Positions 45,127 to 54,827 of a stretch of DNA of 64,000 nt are shown here, piece by piece. Numbering within the stretch: the stretch's first letter is position 1; each line of letters starts with the position of its first letter. The notes beneath the pieces are model-generated. The model was not told the DNA's origin. It saw nothing but the letters and a program-made list of their open reading frames with translations, and made no database searches. This DNA is from Syncephalastrum monosporum B8922 (lineage: Eukaryota > Mucoromycota > Mucoromycetes > Mucorales > Syncephalastraceae). The translations under genes and the position numbers were made by a program. The stretch is from the NCBI GenBank assembly GCA_000697355.1, contig JNEN01001228.1, forward strand, positions 62,001-126,000, given 5' to 3'.

Positions 45127-45370
45127 ACCGGTTCCATCAACCTCCCCTGCACTCTTTATATTCCGCACATCTACCTACCATTCATCTCTTGCGCGCCACA
45201 CTCTTGTCTTCTTTCATGCTCCTTTCTATATGTTCTCTTAAATATTGCATCATTTAAAAAGTATCGATCGAGAACTTGCTTGCGTTCTCACCATCGACTT
45301 CGAATAATATCATCCAGAACGAAAACTCCGCCCAGCCCCTTTTTCTTTTCGTTTCTTTCGCATATTTTGT

Positions 45371-47127
45371 ATGTCTCCAGCCTTTGTGATTATATCCGGC
45401 GGGTCGGCCTGCAATGCCATTGGTATACAAAACACTACACATTATCATATCGAGACCCTCAGGCAATGTAACAAACGCTTACTCGCATACCTAATCTTGT
45501 CTTTGCCGTATAGCACCTGCATTTCAAAATATCACCAGAGATGTGTGTTACATCCTGGGGATATCCGACAACGGCGGCTCTACTGTAAGCATTAGAAGCA
45601 TTGACGAAGAAAACAGAAATACGACAACATGCAAATTACATATGGATATACTGAACATATGTGTGCGTTACATAGAGCGAACTGCTGCGAGTGCTAGGAG
45701 GGCCGAGTATCGGGGATTTGCGAGCTCGACTGACCCGTCTCATACCCACAACGTGCCCCGAACGACAAGCGATCAAAGAGCTGCTGAGCTACCGACTGTC
45801 TGCAACCGATGCGGAGGGCGCTGTCCGTGACACTTGGGTCAAGATCGTGGAAGGTCGGCATCCCATTTGGCAAGGCATCGACATCGAGAAAAAGGAAGCG
45901 ATCCGAGGCTTTTTGGTTCTCTTCAACTTTGAGATTCTCAAGCGCGCACATAAACAGTTTTCGTTTCGCAACGGATCAATCGGCAACTTCTTCCTATCAG
46001 GCGCGCGCCAGTTTCTGGGATCACTGGAGGCAGCAATTTTTTTATTTCAAGCCATAACTGGCATTGAGGAGCCCACTGCCGTAGTACCCGTCATCAATAC
46101 CAACCACACTGCAGCTATTGCTGCTCAGCTGCTGAATGGCGACATATTACGCGGCCAAGTAAGTGAATCTGATTCGGATACCGTATCGAGCTTTGTACTA
46201 TTTGTGTTCACATCTCCCTTCTCACGTATCTGCTCAGTGTGAAATTAGCCATCCGGGCCAGTCTACCGCCCTCGGTCGCATGATTAACCCTATCGATGCA
46301 CTCTCCAGGCTCGCCCTACCAAACTCGCCTGAAGTAACCACCAGCCCCGAAGTCAGGAACGGGAACCTCGTCTTTGACACCGAAACACATACACAGTTAT
46401 CGTCACCTATTCGCAGAATTTACTATATGGTATGAAAGAAGGAAGCTGTGCTTGTATTCGATTTGTTCTCATGATTCACCGTAAAAGAATGAATATGGTC
46501 AAGAAATATTCCCGCTTCCCAACCCGAAAGTTTTGCACCATCTAGGCGAACGTGGAGATACCCTTGTGTATTCAATCGGATCCCTGTACACCTCTATTGT
46601 ACCTTGTCTTATTTTACGCGGGGTCGGACGAGCTATTGCAAACACAAAGCGTCTCAAGCACAAAATATTGCTTCTGAACGGATGTAACGACCGTGAGACT
46701 TCTAACTTTACCGCAATCGACTTTATCTGGGCCATCACACAAGCCTTGAATCAGAGCCAGGCCATTGACGCTCGCCACACCTACTATAATGACCTTCTCA
46801 AGCAACAGGCTTCCCATGAAGGCTATCCAAGTACCATTGAAACACCTGCTGCTCTAGAAATCGACTCTTCCCTTATGGATCCGACCCCGCCCTCCGGCTT
46901 CATCACCCATGTGCTTTATTTAACAGACTCTCGTAAGCAAGCCTGACATACCTTCTGCGAGCATACACGTTCTGATCTATGCTTCAATATTCCTAGGTGT
47001 TGGGGTTGATGTGGAAGCCATTGAAAACCTTGGTATCAGGTGTATCCCAGTCGAAGGTGATGGAGACGCTAAATATGACGCAGATAAATTACAAGAAATC
47101 CTGCAAAAGACCGTATTGACTGCGTAA
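45371..47127 (+). CDS. CofD-like (UPF0052/YvcK-type) nucleotide-binding protein
   Basis: Six exons (45371-45422, 45514-45584, 45676-46158, 46238-46429, 46488-46932, 46997-47127) give 457 residues. Signature blocks are FVIISGGSACNA at the start, ILGISDNGGSTSELLRVLGG, GPSIGDLRARLTRLI, a central HxPGxS-like region, and YSIGSLYTSIVPCLILRGVG near the end. These match the CofD/YvcK superfamily, to which the uncharacterised yeast protein Ynl011c belongs. Prokaryotic relatives either transfer phospholactate to deazaflavin F420 or bind UDP-sugars to regulate cell wall synthesis. The fungal role is unknown; F420 synthesis is not expected, so a sugar-nucleotide sensing function is only a guess. Confidence 0.88.
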
Positions 47128-48066
47128 TGGATCCGTTTGTAAGACGCATATAGATACCAGTAGGATAACAACCTCTGAGGGCGCGCCCTGGTTCCTTGAA
47201 TTTATCAGAACATCAAATGCAAATATCATTTATTGTTCCGTCCGCATGTACCGTTTATGAGAAACGAACACTTTGTGTGCAAAGCTGCAAAATACAAGGC
47301 AGTAGGTACAGTAATACTGTACTGTTTGAGCACCATTCTCTCCCGTAGTGGGTTTTTAATTTTGTTCATCTGCGTTGAGACAATATGGAATACATGGAGC
47401 TGACAAGTGTACCCATGTAATATGACGAAGAAAATGGGACGAGAGTTACGTCGTCTATTACGTCGTCTATACGGCGTTATATATGTACGTTATACAAACA
47501 TTCTCTGGAGGATTCAGCATGGTCTGGTCTAGTCTTTTTCCCCAATGACAGAAACGTCAGCTGACGACCACTTGAGCGTTTTCTCGAGTAGCTCACAACC
47601 GATGGCTCATGTAGAAGAAGACGAGAAGCGATAGCACGTAACTGAAAATATTATACAAGCAATAGGCTATCACCGTTTCTCCTTGGCGAATGCATCTTTC
47701 ACGCAAGGAACAATCATTGAAGTGTGGAGGCGAGGAATGACCTAAAAAAAAGATTATTATGAAGCCATGGAAACGCTCATGAAATCGATAGTAGAATATA
47801 AATGTGCAAGGACATGGTCCGTCCGGTACACTCTATCAGCTGCTTGTTACTCTGACATTTGTGGAACAGCACGAGACTTGAAAATTGCTACTTCTTTGGC
47901 AAAAGGAAATGCGTTAACAGCGACATTCGCACGCAAAATAATAATAAAAAAAAGAATGGGGTAATGGGGAGCCGTACCTGCTGATAACATAAACATTATC
48001 CTTCGGCGATCTCCCTCCTTTTTGTTTTTTCATCTTTTTTTTTTCTTGCTTCTTGTTTCTTCCTGG
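47128..48066. other. Intergenic, no gene recognised
   Basis: AT-rich DNA. A 14-bp unit (TTACGTCGTCTA...) is directly repeated near 47446-47472, and T runs occur near 48030-48045. No gene is seen. Confidence 0.5.
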
Positions 48067-48971
48067 ATGTACACAAACACAACACAGGCGAAAGCTGCAA
48101 CAGCAACGGCAGCGACAACTCCGCCTTCTTCATCGTCCGCCACAATCGTCTCGTCTCGTTGTTCCTCTTCGTATTATTACAGAAGGAGCCGAAACGCAGC
48201 ATGCTGCGACAGCGTACTGGTCGTGCGACCATTGACCCAGGCCAATCTGAGCTTCCATGCTGCAGCGGTGCGTCAATGTTTCTTTTTTATCTATGAGAGC
48301 GTTTGAAAAGTGGGTGTGCGGGTGGTACGGACGTATCCGACAAGATCGCCGATGCGATGCCTATCATGATGCGTGCGCGTGTGCAGGTGCTCGAGTTGCC
48401 CGTACTCTGGGCTTACTTGTGGGCGAGTCTATCTCGTTGTGCAGTTTAGCATGTGTATGCTTTTTATGCAACGGTGCACATCATTGTCTGTGCGCGCGTA
48501 TCTTGACTGACGTTGCCAGTTGATTTTATTTAGCAGCCCCACAGTAGTAGACATTATCGACACGAACGGACGGCTATATTTATCGAACGACAAACGCGAT
48601 TGGCCATCCTCGAACGTCAAATGCAAGAGGCCCTAGCCCTTGAACGCGAATTGACGCGGCGGTACGATGAGCGATGGCTGGTGTGGTACAGCAGCAGCAG
48701 CAGCAGCAGCTGTAGCAGTTCTGTCGGCAATATTAAAAGACTCGCACGGCCACCGCCACCACCTCCGTTCTTATCGTGGGATCTACAGCATGGCGGTGAC
48801 GAGAAGAGTGACGACGCCTTGTCAAGACGGGATACTCAAAAAGCTAAGCTCAAAAGGACGATGCGGCGACTCGCACAGCCGTTCCGCATGCTTGTCACTG
48901 TACCACCAAAGTATCAACTTCCAACCGAGCAGGGAGAAATAGTTGCACTAGGCTATCACGATTGTGTCTAA
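48067..48971 (+). CDS. Unresolved multi-exon gene, coiled-coil C-terminus
   Basis: The clearest part is the open frame ending at 48971, with a heptad-like helix (LAILERQMQEALALERELTR), a Ser run encoded by AGC repeats, a Pro run (RPPPPPPF) and a basic tail. A first exon probably ends near 48267 in SFHAAA. A second may start after the AG at 48384-48385 and encode VLELPVLWAYLWASLSRC, a possible membrane helix. I could not find a set of splice sites that joins all three parts with good consensus, so the start, exon borders and whether it is one gene are open. No family is recognised. Confidence 0.35.
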
Positions 48972-50314
48972 ATATGTTCATCAAAATTGTACTTATACAA
49001 GGTCCGCCCCATCATATTATCCTGTCACTCGTTCACTTCCTACTATTACTTTTTTGTGTAGCCTCTAAGATATAATGTAGGGCTTCATGTCGGATACTTT
49101 ATGAGAACGGGGGAATAGGCAACGTAAGATTTTAGGTCCGCCCCACAGCATCTGCAACTCAGCCGGCTATCGTAGCATCTCTTTGGCCTTTCTTTTTTCT
49201 GTTCGTCACATACATTTTGGGTTCCCATCTTCTCCTCGCTTACCCTCTCCGCATCAATTATCTCCCAAAATTTTTCTGCCAATTTTATACTTTTCTCTGC
49301 AAAGGGATGTAAAAACCGCCCGTTAGCGGTGGGAATAGAAACTGGGGAAGATTCGTGGTGCAATGGAGGGCGATCGGAAAAGAGAGCGCGTGAGCGACAA
49401 AATAAGGTTAGAGACCGTTGCTATGGTTACATCAGATCTCGTTAAAACCAAAGAAATAGAGAAAGAACAGATTACGGTGACGAGTCGAAAAAGAAAAAGG
49501 CAAAAGATTGGTCAACTACACGATAAGCACTCCACAATTGGTGGAATTTAATAGTATTATAAGTTCATGAGTAGTTTAGTCGCTTTTTTTTCCTTTACTT
49601 TTGTGCAATCTGTAATGGATTGTTAGCACTCTCTAGCCTTTCCTATGATTTAGCACCCTGTGATTAGTATCGCTTTCACTTCTTGTCTTTTGAGATACAT
49701 GTCATATACGAAGGAGGGCTCAGGGGGGAGGCAGGGAAGGGATAAGTGGCCAGGGGGTGAAGATAAAAAGAAGGATAGACAGATTGAACAGGAAAGAGTA
49801 TGAGCACAAAGCTGTATTATGTGCAAGCCCACATATACATATACACTCACAGAGAGGGAAAAAAAAGTCTCAATGAGGAGCAAGGGGCGGAGTGCACAAC
49901 TCAGAGGATCTCGGCCGGGCAACGGAACACATCTCTCCCTTTCAAGTGATACCTGTAGCACGTACTGACATCAAATCGCGACGTCGGTGCATGAGAAAAT
50001 AAAAAGAGAAGCGCTGAGCCTTATAAAAGAGAGACCGAGGCACTCGCCGGAGCGACGCGTAGCATACGTGGCACTTTATAAACAGCTTCTTCGGCGTATC
50101 ACACTTCTCTGCATCTCTCTCTTTTCCTTCTCTTTCGTTTCTTCCGTCCTTTTTCTTTATTTTTCCCCTGCTATCACTGAGTGGTACTTGCTCTTATTCC
50201 ACTTACCCCTTCCGAAACTCCGTCCACCCTCCCTATCTGTCTATCAAACGCACCATTTCTGTCTTTTTATAAACCACTCTTGTCGTCTTCCTTCTCTCTC
50301 TCTTTCCTTGTAAG
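48972..50314. other. Intergenic: bHLH gene promoter side
   Basis: No gene is recognised. The right end, 50090-50313, is strongly pyrimidine-rich (CTCTCTCTTTTCC type) and is the likely promoter and leader of the bHLH gene. Confidence 0.55.
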
Positions 50315-51287
50315 ATGAACTCCGAGCAGCAATATTACTACATGGATCAGCCTATCATGTACAATCCTGGTATGATTATATTTGGTACTTCACACTCGGA
50401 ATGTTGACTCATCTTTTCTCTTTTCCTCCTTTTCCTCTTTAATTGACTAGCATACTACATGACACCCGCTTCCTCGGCAGCCGAACATCCAGCAAGCGCT
50501 TCTACAGCCACTACTGTGCCAGCAACGGTATCACTTTCAGTAACGGCTGCGGCCACAGCAACTATCGAGCCGCCCATGCTTGTCGCCTCATCCTCGTCGT
50601 CTACCACATCTTCGTCCTCGACGTCAAACACATATCAGCAGACGCTTGCCAGAGCTTCTTCGCTTCCAGATTCCTTCTATCCTGAATTCTTACAATACTC
50701 AAAAGAGAACTTTGAGCCTCAGACCAAAAAGCAGCGTAAGGAAGACGATGAAGTGGATGAAGATAACATGTAAGTAATCTATCGAGCGACTTACTCGAGC
50801 TCCTCCTCTTCTCATTTCGTTCTTCGACATTTTTAAACTCAAACTTGGCACTTAGGCAGATGTCCACAGCCGAAATGCGACGTCAAATCCATATCCAGTC
50901 TGAGCAAAAACGCCGAGCACAAATCAAGGACGGATTCGAGGACTTGCGAAATGAGCTGCCCGCCTGTTTGAACAAGAAAATGAGCAAAGTTGCCCTGCTC
51001 CACCGCAGTAAGTGATATAAGATTCCATGCGCTTAGAAGCTTGCAAGCTCAAATATAGCAGCTGTCCAACATATCCAACACCTAAAGAGCACGCAAATGA
51101 CGATCCTGTCAGAATTGGAACGTCTAGTGCACGAGAATGAGCAGCTCCGCAAGTAAGTATAATTAGATGTCGCATCTTACAACTTAGGTTTCCGAATACT
51201 GATCGATATTTATATCATAAAAGGTTCCAACAAAATGTATTGCAGAAGCAGGCCCTGGAGAACATGTATACCATGGGCAACATGTAG
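50315..51287 (+). CDS. bHLH-leucine zipper-type transcription factor
   Basis: Five exons (50315-50369, 50451-50769, 50856-51007, 51059-51152, 51224-51287) give 227 residues. The N-terminal half is Ala/Ser/Thr-rich. The basic region reads RRQIHIQSEQKRRAQIKDGF, with His137, Glu141 and Arg145 at the positions that read the CANNTG/CACGTG E-box. Helix 1 and the loop follow (DLRNELPACLNKKMSK), then helix 2 (ALLHRTAVQHIQHLK), running into a zipper-like helix with Leu and Met heptads. The set resembles Max/Mlx and SREBP-like factors of class B. Introns split the bHLH at the loop-helix 2 junction. The CA-rich 3' flank (51318-51420) is unusual for its length. Confidence 0.92.
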
Positions 51288-51798
51288 AATGAGCATGCAA
51301 TTAATTTCCTCCCCTTTACACACACGCCCACACGCGCACATGCACACCGCACACACACACACGCACACACACACGGCAATCCTCCAGCACATACTCACTG
51401 CACAAATTCACACACACGCACGCACGCTTTGTTTTCATAGACACCTATTTCTTTTTTTTTGACACTTCACTCTGCTCACTTTAATTTCGATACCCTGGCA
51501 CACAGACACAAACACACGCACACACAAACGCAATTTCCCCTTTATCAACAATGGTAATTATGCCAAAAGATATTCTTTCCATTTTTTGACAAAATTGTTT
51601 GCAATGGTATGAAAGAAGTAAAAGAAGAAGGAAGAGAGGTAACAAAAGTAGAAGAGGAGAGATACAGAAACGATACTAGAAGAGGTGAAAGAAAAAAAAA
51701 AAAGGAAGATAGAGAGATGTGGTTCGCGAGATGTTTTGGTCGAATGTGGTATATATGCATATAATACTAAGCTGCTATTACTACTGCTTTTACTGCTC
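51288..51798. other. Convergent 3' flanks with CA-rich repeats
   Basis: The region lies between the bHLH and syntaxin genes. CA/CACG simple repeats dominate 51318-51425 and recur near 51500-51530. No gene is seen. Confidence 0.65.
51318..51425 (+). repeat. CA/CACG-rich simple repeat in 3' flank of the bHLH gene
   Basis: Blocks of CACACA and ACGCACACG repeats begin about 30 nt after the bHLH stop codon and probably lie in its 3' UTR. Confidence 0.85.
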
Positions 51799-52746
51799 TT
51801 ACTGCTGTTGCTGCCCTTGGTTGCTGTTGCCGCTGTTCTTGGGCACGAGCTCGACTACGAGGACGATGACAATAATGATGATGATGACGGCAAAAATGCC
51901 GAAGCAGATCCACTTCTTTCTCCGAGTGGCCTTGGCCGATTTGATTGCGTTACCAACATGAGCGTTGCCCTTTTCAAGAGAGTTGACGACATCGTAAGAC
52001 TGCTCCTCAATGGTGGCCAAGACCTTGCCCTGGTTCTCGAGGAGGAACTGCATCTCTTCGAACAAGCTGGAGAGCTCCTCGATGCTCTTGGCCAGACGTC
52101 TAATATCTTCATGGCGTTCCTGGACGGCGTCGTAGGTCTGCTGAGCATCGTAGCGGCGCTGCTCGTTCGTCATGCTCTGCATGAGCTGCTGGGCAAAGAC
52201 AGCAGGGCGGCCCTGCTCAGCCTGGGAGACAGCCTGATCGATTTCCTCGGGAGTGGCGTGCGGGTTGGCGATGCGGATCTGGCGCTCGAGTTGGCGCGAC
52301 TCGGCCCGCTGGCCTTCGACGGCCACAGCCCGGTGGCGCTGAATAGCATCCATAAACGACCGAGTGACATTTGAAAACTGGTTCTTGCGGATAGCCAGGT
52401 CGGTGTTGCGCGAGGTGGGCTCGATCTCCTTGAGCTTGGCCTTGACGTGCGTCATCATTTCTTGGTTTTCTTGCGAGACTTGCTCGGCGTTTGCCCGCTG
52501 TCGCTGCTCCTCCCGTGCGTCGGCTGCTTGCAGTGCCGAACTCTGGAACCCTTGGATGCGCGTAACGTTTTCGTTGATGGCTCGGATCGTTTCTTGGATG
52601 TTCGAAATCTCGTTGAGGAAACCGTCCATCGAATTGGGATCACTGCCACCCCCGGAAAGGAGCGGCCGCATCTCGTATCTGCCGCCTGTGCCTGGCGCTG
52701 CGGTCGGCGCAGGTCGTGAGAGTTCAGCAAGGCGATCAACGCTCAT
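51799..52746 (-). CDS. SSO1: Plasma-membrane syntaxin (Sso1/Sso2-type Qa-SNARE)
   Basis: A single intronless exon of 315 residues. The N-terminal Habc region begins near residue 40 (MDGFLNEISNIQETIRAINE). The SNARE motif lies at about 205-265 (VQERHEDIRRLAKSIEELSS, then LLENQGKVLATIEEQ with the zero-layer Gln). A basic juxtamembrane KSAKATRRKKW and a single Ile/Val-rich C-terminal transmembrane anchor follow. A Gln-rich lumenal tail ends the protein. Sso proteins pair with Sec9 and Snc to fuse secretory vesicles with the plasma membrane; the Sec4-like GTPase in this window acts in the same route. Confidence 0.95.
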   Translation of the reverse strand: MSVDRLAELSRPAPTAAPGTGGRYEMRPLLSGGGSDPNSMDGFLNEISNIQETIRAINENVTRIQGFQSSALQAADAREEQRQRANAEQVSQENQEMMTHVKAKLKEIEPTSRNTDLAIRKNQFSNVTRSFMDAIQRHRAVAVEGQRAESRQLERQIRIANPHATPEEIDQAVSQAEQGRPAVFAQQLMQSMTNEQRRYDAQQTYDAVQERHEDIRRLAKSIEELSSLFEEMQFLLENQGKVLATIEEQSYDVVNSLEKGNAHVGNAIKSAKATRRKKWICFGIFAVIIIIIVIVLVVELVPKNSGNSNQGQQQQ

Positions 52747-53071
52747 GATGTATATATAAGCAAGACTTTAGAAATAAAGTAGTAAGCGGGTCACAAGAAA
52801 ACTCGAAGGGGAGGACCGCGAAAGGGCGGAATAGAAAAGTGAAAGAGAAAGGAAGAAGTAACCAAGAAAAAGAAAAAAAAAAAGGCCCAGTCTTAGGGCG
52901 GGCGCGGCAGCTCACAAGCACACAACGCACAAAGACTAAGCTATTTTCTATTTATAGTCGGTCGTTTTGATTCATTGCGGCCAATACAAGGAAAGAGAGT
53001 CCTCACAAATCAGTTTCGCTGTTTTGATTCTTTTTTATTTTTTATATTTTCGATACATGTGTATGTATATT
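52747..53071. other. SSO promoter side
   Basis: The region is purine-rich on the plus strand, so pyrimidine-rich towards the SSO start. No gene is seen. Confidence 0.6.
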
Positions 53072-54350
53072 TCACCAAGTGGCATATCGCTCGCCTGTTT
53101 CCAGTAAACCCACAGCCAGCTTAAGAGCATTTTCTACTCGAACGCCAAGAATGCCTTCTTCTTGGTCATCTTTTGTATCGGGTAGTGTTCGCTTTTCACG
53201 CGAGGCAGTATTGATCATGATCGGTAACTGAAGCAGAACCTTGCATATGGTGATGGATAAGCGCATTCGACGCCAGATATCAAAGTAAGAAAGACGCCGT
53301 AGCTCCAGCTGAAGTTCGTACAGCCTCATCAATTCAAACTGCACCACTTTGTAATACGTGTGTGTGGCTAAGCAAAGCATAGTGAGGATAATCATTCGCT
53401 TTTGCTGGGTTTCATACGATAAAAGGGAAACGGGACCCCACTTACACAGCAGCAGTTCGCGCATCTTGCGGAACGCCAATTCAATTTGTATAATAGCATC
53501 CTCGCTGATGTGCATCCCCGGATTCGTCTCGTTCAGAGCATCTATATATAAAGAGACCAAAATCAATAAAACGCTATAACTGTCTAAATCTTGGCGTGTT
53601 CTCGCTTACGGATAAAGGCCCGCATCGTCTGGAATTCACCGTCCATCATTTCGATAAAGAGCTATGCCAAATTGGTCGGTCTCCGCCTGATCTCGCCCAT
53701 TCGACTGGACTTTCCCCCAACCAGTCCAGTCCAATCCAACCCGCTATTAAACCGCCTTCTTTTCTTCACATACCTGATGGAGTACCCGCTGGAGGGTATC
53801 ATTAGGGTTATCATTGCGGTTAGACGTGGAGGAGGATCGTGTAGAAAAGGAAGACGAGGACGTAGGGTTGGCAGATGATAAGTCGTACATCAGTTTTGAT
53901 GAAGGGTTACTGAGGGTCTCGTATGCTATTGAAAGCACTATCCGAAACAATGAACAATGGTATGAATTTGATAAGTGTGTTGAGTTCGTATTCTCGGTAC
54001 AGGCGTTTCGCATGCATTACATTGAAAGCTTTCAGTTGCACGTGCGTAAGGCGGCACAAATTTGTCAGGATGGCATACCCGACTTCGCTGTTTTGGACAA
54101 AGAGAAAAAGGAAGAGATCAGCGTCTCTCAGAGATAATAAATACTGTGTGTATCATACTCGAATATAGGCTCTTCGCACTTGCTCTGCAGTGGAATCTTT
54201 TTGTACACCTAGCGCTCCGTAATAATCAGGCGCATTGAGGATTTCCTCGACGATCTCGTATTTATCGTCTGTAGAACCGTTTGCTGAATTTTTGGGTTTG
54301 GTGGGTGCTGTTTGGGAAGAAGCTGCTGCCCAGGGATTAATGAACGGCAT
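53072..54350 (-). CDS. J-domain (DnaJ/Hsp40) co-chaperone
   Basis: Exons 54159-54350, 54021-54087, 53774-53937, 53610-53661 and 53072-53541 join in phase. The J-domain starts near residue 42 (DYYGALGVQKDSTAEQVRRA) and continues over intron 1 into VCHPDKF, with the HPD motif at residues 70-72, then FQLLSIAYETLSNPSSKLMY. A Ser-rich linker and a helical C-terminal half without zinc-finger repeats follow, so it is a class III (type C) J-protein. It would stimulate an Hsp70. Inside the last exon a 78-nt segment (53368-53445) has GTAAGT and TAG ends and an open frame, giving 314 residues if kept and 288 if removed. I cannot name the orthologue. Confidence 0.85.
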
Positions 54351-54827
54351 TACAATTGTCGCAATGTGAAAAAAGTGCAAGGGTGAATCGCGGAAGTACT
54401 CTCTGACTGGCAGCTGGGCACTTTATACTCCTCAAAAAAGGAGAAGAGAAAGTAAGGGAAAATAAGGAGAAGGAAATCGAGAAAAGAAAAAGAAGTTGTT
54501 GGGCCCGTTCCTGGTGCCGATGTCTTTGTGTATTGGTGTCTTCACATAAGTGTGCTTAATAGTACACACAGAGGTCCTCGCACAAAAGAAAAATTTATCA
54601 CGTGAAAATCGAAGACGCCCGGTTGCTGATGGGGAGACTTTTTTACACTTTTCCATTTTCTGTTCTTGCGAACGGTCTGCGTAAACACCTGATAGTCGTA
54701 GTGAATGTACTTTATGCTCGACAATCTCGGCAAGGAGAAATATCAAAACTAGAAGAGCTAAATGAAGAGACTATGAGGCAGGAGTAAAAAGAAGCAAGCC
54801 GCTCTGTATATGCCGCGCCGTTGAGCT
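54351..54827. other. Intergenic between J-protein gene and Argonaute 3' end
   Basis: The left end is the promoter of the J-protein gene. No gene is recognised. Confidence 0.55.

Noticed and set aside
49085..49961. Short open frames on both strands before the bHLH gene
   Set aside because: There is no domain, the composition is low-complexity, and no consistent exon structure appears.
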